Below the pieces are notes generated by a model. That model had not been told where the DNA came from. It did no database searches and saw only the letters and a program-made list of their open reading frames with translations. DNA of 64,000 nucleotides, from positions 1-64,000 of the forward strand of contig JAEZHM010000105.1 of assembly GCA_023416585.1 (NCBI GenBank), given 5' to 3'. This stretch comes from Bacillota bacterium. Lineage in GTDB: Bacteria > Bacillota > Clostridia > Christensenellales > Aristaeellaceae. Numbering within the stretch: position 1 is the stretch's first letter; each line of letters opens with the position of its first letter. Positions 60,645-64,000 of this stretch are shown piece after piece. Made by a program: the position numbers and the translations under genes.

Positions 60645-61310
60645 ATGTGCATCAATGTATGCTTTCAATTCCGCATGCCACGCGTCCGGTTCAAAAGTAC
60701 CTATACTGGTATCCTCCCCAAACAGCAAATCCATAAGATACCGGGGCCTTTTGCCTCCAATATGCATGGCCTTGATGCAGGATACGCAGTACACCACCAC
60801 CTCATCGCAGGGCATTTCGCCAGCCCGCCTGCGCATGCGGTCCTTTACTTCATCCACCGGTAGCGCGCCGTAAAAGCTATCACCGCAGCATACAGCCTTT
60901 TCCCGGGTACGCTCCGGCTCAACCACCTCAATGTTCATGCGGTTTAGCAGCATGCGCACAGCTTCGTGCACCCTTAATTCCGTGCGCGTGGGGCACGCGT
61001 CATGGACGGCCATGCGCTGCCCATGATAATCGGGAAAAGGAAAGGTATCGCTTTTTGCCAGCACTTCCCACAGCGACACGGTGGAAACGCCTTCGTATAG
61101 CGAGCGGAAACGCCGGTCGCACCCCGCGCAGACATTGATCACCTGGGTGCCGCTTTTGAGAAGCGGGTCATGATGGCAGCAGATGAGATGTTCAGAAATG
61201 GCTTCGCCTGTTCTATTTTCGCCTGTGTCATTCAGGAAATCAGTAATCCTGTGAGCCAGTTGCGGCTTGTACATCATCAGCGCGCAGCCGGGAGCGAATA
61301 CCTTATGCAT
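60642..61310 (-). CDS. CCG-domain (heterodisulfide reductase B-like) cysteine-rich protein
   Basis: 222 residues, start ATG 61310 after AGGAGG. Cys-rich motifs occur twice: PGCALMMYKPQL...LICCHHDPLL...NVCAGCDRRF and HDACPTRTELRV...AVCCGDSFYG...VYCVSCIKAM. These CCG-type motifs bind iron-sulfur clusters in HdrB, GlpC and LutA-type proteins and mediate thiol/disulfide or lactate/glycolate electron transfer. Here it is a stand-alone protein without HdrA/C or GlcD neighbours, so its partner is unknown. The last codons lie at the edge of the tandem repeat. Confidence 0.85.
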   Translation of the reverse strand: MHKVFAPGCALMMYKPQLAHRITDFLNDTGENRTGEAISEHLICCHHDPLLKSGTQVINVCAGCDRRFRSLYEGVSTVSLWEVLAKSDTFPFPDYHGQRMAVHDACPTRTELRVHEAVRMLLNRMNIEVVEPERTREKAVCCGDSFYGALPVDEVKDRMRRRAGEMPCDEVVVYCVSCIKAMHIGGKRPRYLMDLLFGEDTSIGTFEPDAWHAELKAYIDAH

Positions 61311-61503
61311 GGCGGTCCTCCTGAAAAGGGCAAAATATTAGCATATGATTATTGTACAGGAAATAGAACGGAATGTCCTGGTTAATTTTTTTGGCGGTAT
61401 TTTGGAGCCGAACGGAAAATGGATGATGGGAACTGCTCTTACATGCGATGGAAGGCCTGCAGTGCCGGCTTAAGCGGAACTGCGTCTGATCGGGCGGCAA
61501 ATA

Positions 61504-61724
61504 GCAATGGGCCGTAGCCTTTCGACTACGACCCACTGCATCGAATAGCAGGTTGGTATTGGATGCCCCAACCAGGCAAATCCAGTGAATTTGTGCTGCT
61601 TCCGAAGAAGCTCCCCACTGGAAGGGACGGCGTGGCTATTCATTTCACGCCGATGCTTTAAGGTTGTCCAGGTTCATGGTGCGGTATGCGTTTAAAATCT
61701 GGAATTTTTGAACGCGATAATCAC
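61504..61724 (-). other. structured non-coding segment with the C-terminal remnant of an unknown protein
   Basis: On the complement a frame entering from 61737 reads LSDYRVQKFQILNAYRTMNL and ends DNLKASA at a TGA (61643-61645). Past this lies a folded stretch: outer arms GAATAGC / GCTATTC (61634-61640 and 61543-61549), an inner stem CCAGTG / CACTGG, a GCTTC-ttcg-GAAGC hairpin, and then a strong hairpin TGGGTCGTAG / CTACGGCCCA (61506-61535). It may be the tail and end of a decayed mobile element, or an unknown RNA. The interval 61311-61503 shows nothing recognisable. Confidence 0.35.
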
Positions 61725-61790
61725 TTAAGTTTTTAAGAATACGGCGGGGATGTCTGTTTTAAGCTGCTTGGCGCGCTGCTTTAAGTTCAT
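61725..61790 (-). pseudogene. truncated N-terminus of a DUF1232 (YkvA-like) protein
   Basis: With AAGGAA before ATG 61790, the frame reads MNLKQRAKQLKTDIPAVFL and stops two codons later. This strongly resembles the beginning of small membrane proteins of the DUF1232/YkvA family, which normally continue with a long hydrophobic ALSPIDLIPDFIP-type segment. That part is missing; at about 61735 the sequence switches to an unrelated coding remnant. So the gene is disrupted by an insertion or deletion at this point. Confidence 0.55.
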
Positions 61791-61892
61791 AAATTTTTCC
61801 TTGCGCATGCTCCACATTGATGGTAAGAATTTCCCTGTTGTGGTATCATTATACAAACTTTTCAAGCATTGCGAAAGGATGTGCGTCAAATT

Positions 61893-62681
61893 ATGGAGAC
61901 ATTTGATTATTTGAATGCGTATTACAGCAATTACAACGAGGATGGGCGCCTTCTTTCGCAGCATGGCCAGGTGGAATTCCTGACCACCATGCGCTATATA
62001 CAACGCTATCTTCAGCCAGGTATGCGAATTCTGGAAGTAGGGGCAGGCACGGGCAGGTACGCACATGCACTGGCCAGGCTTGGTTTTCCGGTAGACGCCG
62101 TGGAACTGATCCCCTACAACATTGAATTGTTTCAAAGGAATACTGAGCCTGGCGAAAACATCACCATCCGTCAGGGAAACGCGTTGGACCTAAACGCCTT
62201 CGCGGAAGAAAGCTACGATATGACCCTTGTTTTGGGGCCTATGTATCACCTGTATACCGAAGCGGATCAATTAACGGCCCTTTCCGAGGCGCTTCGGGTG
62301 ACAAAACATGGGGGCATTGTTTTTGTGGCGTATTGCATCAGCGATGCGTCGGTGATTGGCTACGGCTTTAAAGAGGGTTTTGCCCCGATGCTGCTGGAAA
62401 AGGGGATGATGGACCCTGAGACCTTCAAGACCTTTTCCACCCCGGCAGATTTATTTGAGCTGTACCGCAAGGAGGATATCAATGCATTGATGGAGCGCTT
62501 CCCGGTAACAAGGCTCCATTATGTGGCCACGGATCTGATGACCAATCACATGCGCGAAACGGTGGATGCCATGGATGAAAATATGTTTGCGTTGTATTTG
62601 AAGTATCATTTTGCAGTGTGTGAACGCGCGGATATGGTGGGGATCACGCACCATAGTCTGGATATATTCAGGAAGGATTAG
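61893..62681 (+). CDS. class I SAM-dependent methyltransferase
   Basis: ~262 residues. I choose ATG 61893 (METFDYLNAYYSNYNEDG), with AAAGGATG 12 bases upstream; GTG 61881 and TTG 61869 are alternatives. Motif I is MRILEVGAGTGRYAHALA, the acidic loop VDAVELIPYN, motif II/III TIRQGNALDLNAFAEESYDM, and post-motif VLGPMYHLYTEADQL. Substrate not indicated by the sequence. Monocistronic. Confidence 0.88.
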   Translation: METFDYLNAYYSNYNEDGRLLSQHGQVEFLTTMRYIQRYLQPGMRILEVGAGTGRYAHALARLGFPVDAVELIPYNIELFQRNTEPGENITIRQGNALDLNAFAEESYDMTLVLGPMYHLYTEADQLTALSEALRVTKHGGIVFVAYCISDASVIGYGFKEGFAPMLLEKGMMDPETFKTFSTPADLFELYRKEDINALMERFPVTRLHYVATDLMTNHMRETVDAMDENMFALYLKYHFAVCERADMVGITHHSLDIFRKD

Positions 62682-62785
62682 CCATAAAGTGCTAGGAGGT
62701 GCCCTTCTTGGGATAAGGCAAAGTATATGTATATGTTTATACAGTTAATTTTTATTTTGCTCGTGAACCATCAAAAAGACTATCT

Positions 62786-62975
62786 GAGGCTTCCCCTTGA
62801 GGGGAAGCTGTCACCGCAGTGACTGATGAGGTGTATTCCGATGACTGCCAGGATGCGTTACCTCGGCCAGTTGCTAGCTACTGGCCTGTGACAAAAATAC
62901 GTTTTCTCTTTCGTCCCGAAAGAGAACCAGAAAGGGCCGGGGGAGTCTTGATCCTCCCCCTGGACCCCTTTCAAA
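62786..62975. repeat. two palindromic repeat units in a gene-free gap
   Basis: The gap 62682-63234 has no gene. It contains GGCTTCCCCTTGAGGGGAAGC then CACCGCAGTGACTGATGAGGTG (62789-62834), related to 16925-16972, followed by TTCTCTTTCGTCCCGAAAGAGAA (62907-62929) and GGGGGAG-TCTTGATC-CTCCCCC (62940-62961) hairpins. Beyond 63000 the DNA becomes markedly AT-rich. Confidence 0.65.
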
Positions 62976-63234
62976 CACCCAATTTGTATACTTCCCCAAT
63001 TTGATATGGGAGCGATTTTTTATCGCCGGCTGAATCGGAAATGAACCTGCGACTTTCTGTAGGATGAGGCAAAATATATTAGTATTCTTCTTGTATGGGA
63101 ATATAGAACAAAAAATCTTCTTGTCGAGGAATTCACAAATTTAGATACAACAGTAATGTTGTAATAGAATATTGATTTATAATACGATGGCATATTTTGT
63201 GCATTGGCTTGGTGAAATAAAGCAGCATTTTGCA

Positions 63235-63262
63235 TTGATCTATCAAAATGTCGTGGTATAAT
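63235..63262 (+). promoter_or_regulatory. promoter of the small membrane protein gene
   Basis: TTGATC (63235-63240), 16-base spacer, TATAAT (63257-63262), 33 bases before the start codon. Confidence 0.7.
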
Positions 63263-63294
63263 CTGGATATATAGTGCTTGTGGAGGAAAAAAAT

Positions 63295-63711
63295 ATGAGG
63301 GCTGGAACCATTTTGCGTACAGTTGGCATTATAATTTTTCTCGCCGGACTTATTCTTGGCATTGTGATGGTAGCCGGTGCACAATCCCTCATTACAACAT
63401 ATACAGCTAATACTAATTTGACATCTGTAATAATGTGGGGTGTCGCCATATATATATGGATATCATCCGTAATTCTTGCTTGCCTGATATTTACTGTTGG
63501 TACTATGTCGAATAACATGGATGAAATTAATATTAAAATGGAAGATATGCAAAGCAATACACTGGAAACAACCAAAACCCTTCGCTATATTATGAATATC
63601 ATAGACAAGCGATTATTTAAAGGAACAATAGGCATTGATACAAGTAGAGCAGAGAAGAGTACACAATATATTCCCCGCAGTAACATACGATCGAATTCAA
63701 CAGACATATAG
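63295..63711 (+). CDS. small two-helix membrane protein of unknown function
   Basis: 138 residues; start ATG 63295 (MRAGTILRTVGIIIFLAG) with GGAGG eight bases upstream. Two membrane helices (residues ~8-30 and ~50-75), then a helical, coiled-coil-like stretch (NNMDEINIKMEDMQSNTLET) and a basic polar tail. No family recognised. AT-rich codon usage differs from the rest of the window, fitting recent acquisition together with the HD gene that follows. Confidence 0.7.
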   Translation: MRAGTILRTVGIIIFLAGLILGIVMVAGAQSLITTYTANTNLTSVIMWGVAIYIWISSVILACLIFTVGTMSNNMDEINIKMEDMQSNTLETTKTLRYIMNIIDKRLFKGTIGIDTSRAEKSTQYIPRSNIRSNSTDI

Positions 63712-63837
63712 GCCAAATTATTTCGTATTTCCGCTAATGTGATATCTAGTTGGGACTGTAAGGATAGAAATCCCTCAAATGAGTGCTGTACCCTATATTG
63801 GCTAAGTAGCGTATAGTCAGAAGAGGAAGTGAAATTC

Positions 63838-64000
63838 ATGAAAGAAAAAATTATTAAAGATCTTGTTTTTGGTTTCATTCATATAGATGATGGCGTAGCA
63901 GAAGTAATTGATCATAGATCATTTCAAAGACTTAAGAATATTTCACAACTTACCGCACATCACCTATTTCCTTCTGCAAATCATACAAGGTTTGAGCATT
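63838..64000 (+). CDS. partial HD-domain phosphohydrolase
   Basis: The first 54 codons of a gene that runs off the window. Start ATG 63838 after GAGGAAGTG. The peptide has the opening of HD-superfamily dNTPase/SAMHD1-like proteins: IIKDLVFGFIHIDDGVAEVI, then DHRSFQRLKNISQLTAHHLF and PSANHTRFEH, the last His being the first metal ligand of the HD domain. Roles in this family include nucleotide hydrolysis and phage defence. The rest is outside the window. Confidence 0.8.
   Translation, partial: MKEKIIKDLVFGFIHIDDGVAEVIDHRSFQRLKNISQLTAHHLFPSANHTRFEH

Noticed and set aside
60212..60655. 147-codon frame through the tandem repeat, apparently a protein with two internal repeats
   Set aside because: It simply translates the 174-bp duplicated non-coding unit, which is in frame because 174 is divisible by three; it also overlaps the ends of two real genes.

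Overview
The window looks like chromosomal DNA of a spore-forming clostridial Firmicute, probably from a carbohydrate-rich habitat such as an animal gut. The grounds are: a SpoIIID gene next to an Mbl/MreB gene; a T-box leader in front of metG; a FASII operon in the streptococcal/clostridial order with FabK and a MarR (FabT-like) repressor; the ecfA1-ecfA2-ecfT-truA block; AdhE behind a Rex-like operator; strong AGGAGG ribosome binding sites; and many LacI/AraC regulators next to sugar ABC transporters. Most of the window is fairly GC-rich. The first ~1 kb and the last ~1 kb are visibly AT-rich and contain partial or degenerate genes. No phage module, CRISPR array, rRNA operon or complete insertion sequence was seen.

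Layout. 1-1000: a partial membrane-protein gene and degenerate reading frames. 1026-1114: tRNA-Ser(CGA). 1.3-5 kb: AraC and two LacI regulators with a small unknown gene. 5.2-8.4 kb (minus): a sugar ABC importer (binding protein, two permeases, no ATPase). 9-12.4 kb (minus): xylA plus a GH3 glycosidase behind a promoter with two identical palindromic operators. 12.7-16.5 kb: a galactose-binding-like protein, a two-gene ABC exporter and a divergent membrane-anchored XRE regulator whose ribosome binding site is buried in a hairpin. 17.1-27.4 kb (minus): a complete FASII/acetyl-CoA carboxylase operon, MarR-fabH-acpP-fabK-fabD-fabG-fabF-accB-fabZ-accC-accD-accA-degV, with a consensus promoter and a palindromic operator in front of the MarR gene. 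27.8-29.4 kb: WYL regulator and flavin reductase. 29.7-33.7 kb: lacZ with a divergent AraC regulator. 33.7-36.4 kb: adhE. 36.9-40 kb: a second ABC sugar importer. 40.1-43.4 kb: acetyltransferase, serine hydrolase, mbl, spoIIID. 43.9-47.1 kb: truA and the ECF energizing module. 47.3-49.3 kb: T-box and metG. 49.4-56.4 kb: a polyamine locus that encodes two alternative spermidine routes (carboxyspermidine dehydrogenase/decarboxylase, and SpeD/SpeE) plus SpeA and agmatinase. 57-62.7 kb: pirin, amidase, AraC-GyrI regulator, CCG-domain protein and methyltransferase. 63.3-64 kb: a small membrane protein and the start of an HD phosphohydrolase.

How it fits together. Plant-type oligosaccharides are imported and hydrolysed (GH3, LacZ), xylose is isomerised (XylA), and AdhE disposes of reducing equivalents under likely redox control. 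The FASII operon ends with a DegV/FakB-like fatty-acid-binding protein. Agmatine made by SpeA is converted to putrescine and then to spermidine by either of two routes. Intergenic DNA is full of short palindromic repeat families. The most notable is a ~116-bp near-identical inverted pair that brackets nspC, the carboxyspermidine dehydrogenase gene, speB and speE, together with an exact-period 174-bp tandem duplication at 60.3-60.6 kb. No obviously new multi-gene system was found. The best leads are the bracketed dual-route polyamine locus, structured intergenic RNAs, and the paired operators at xylA.
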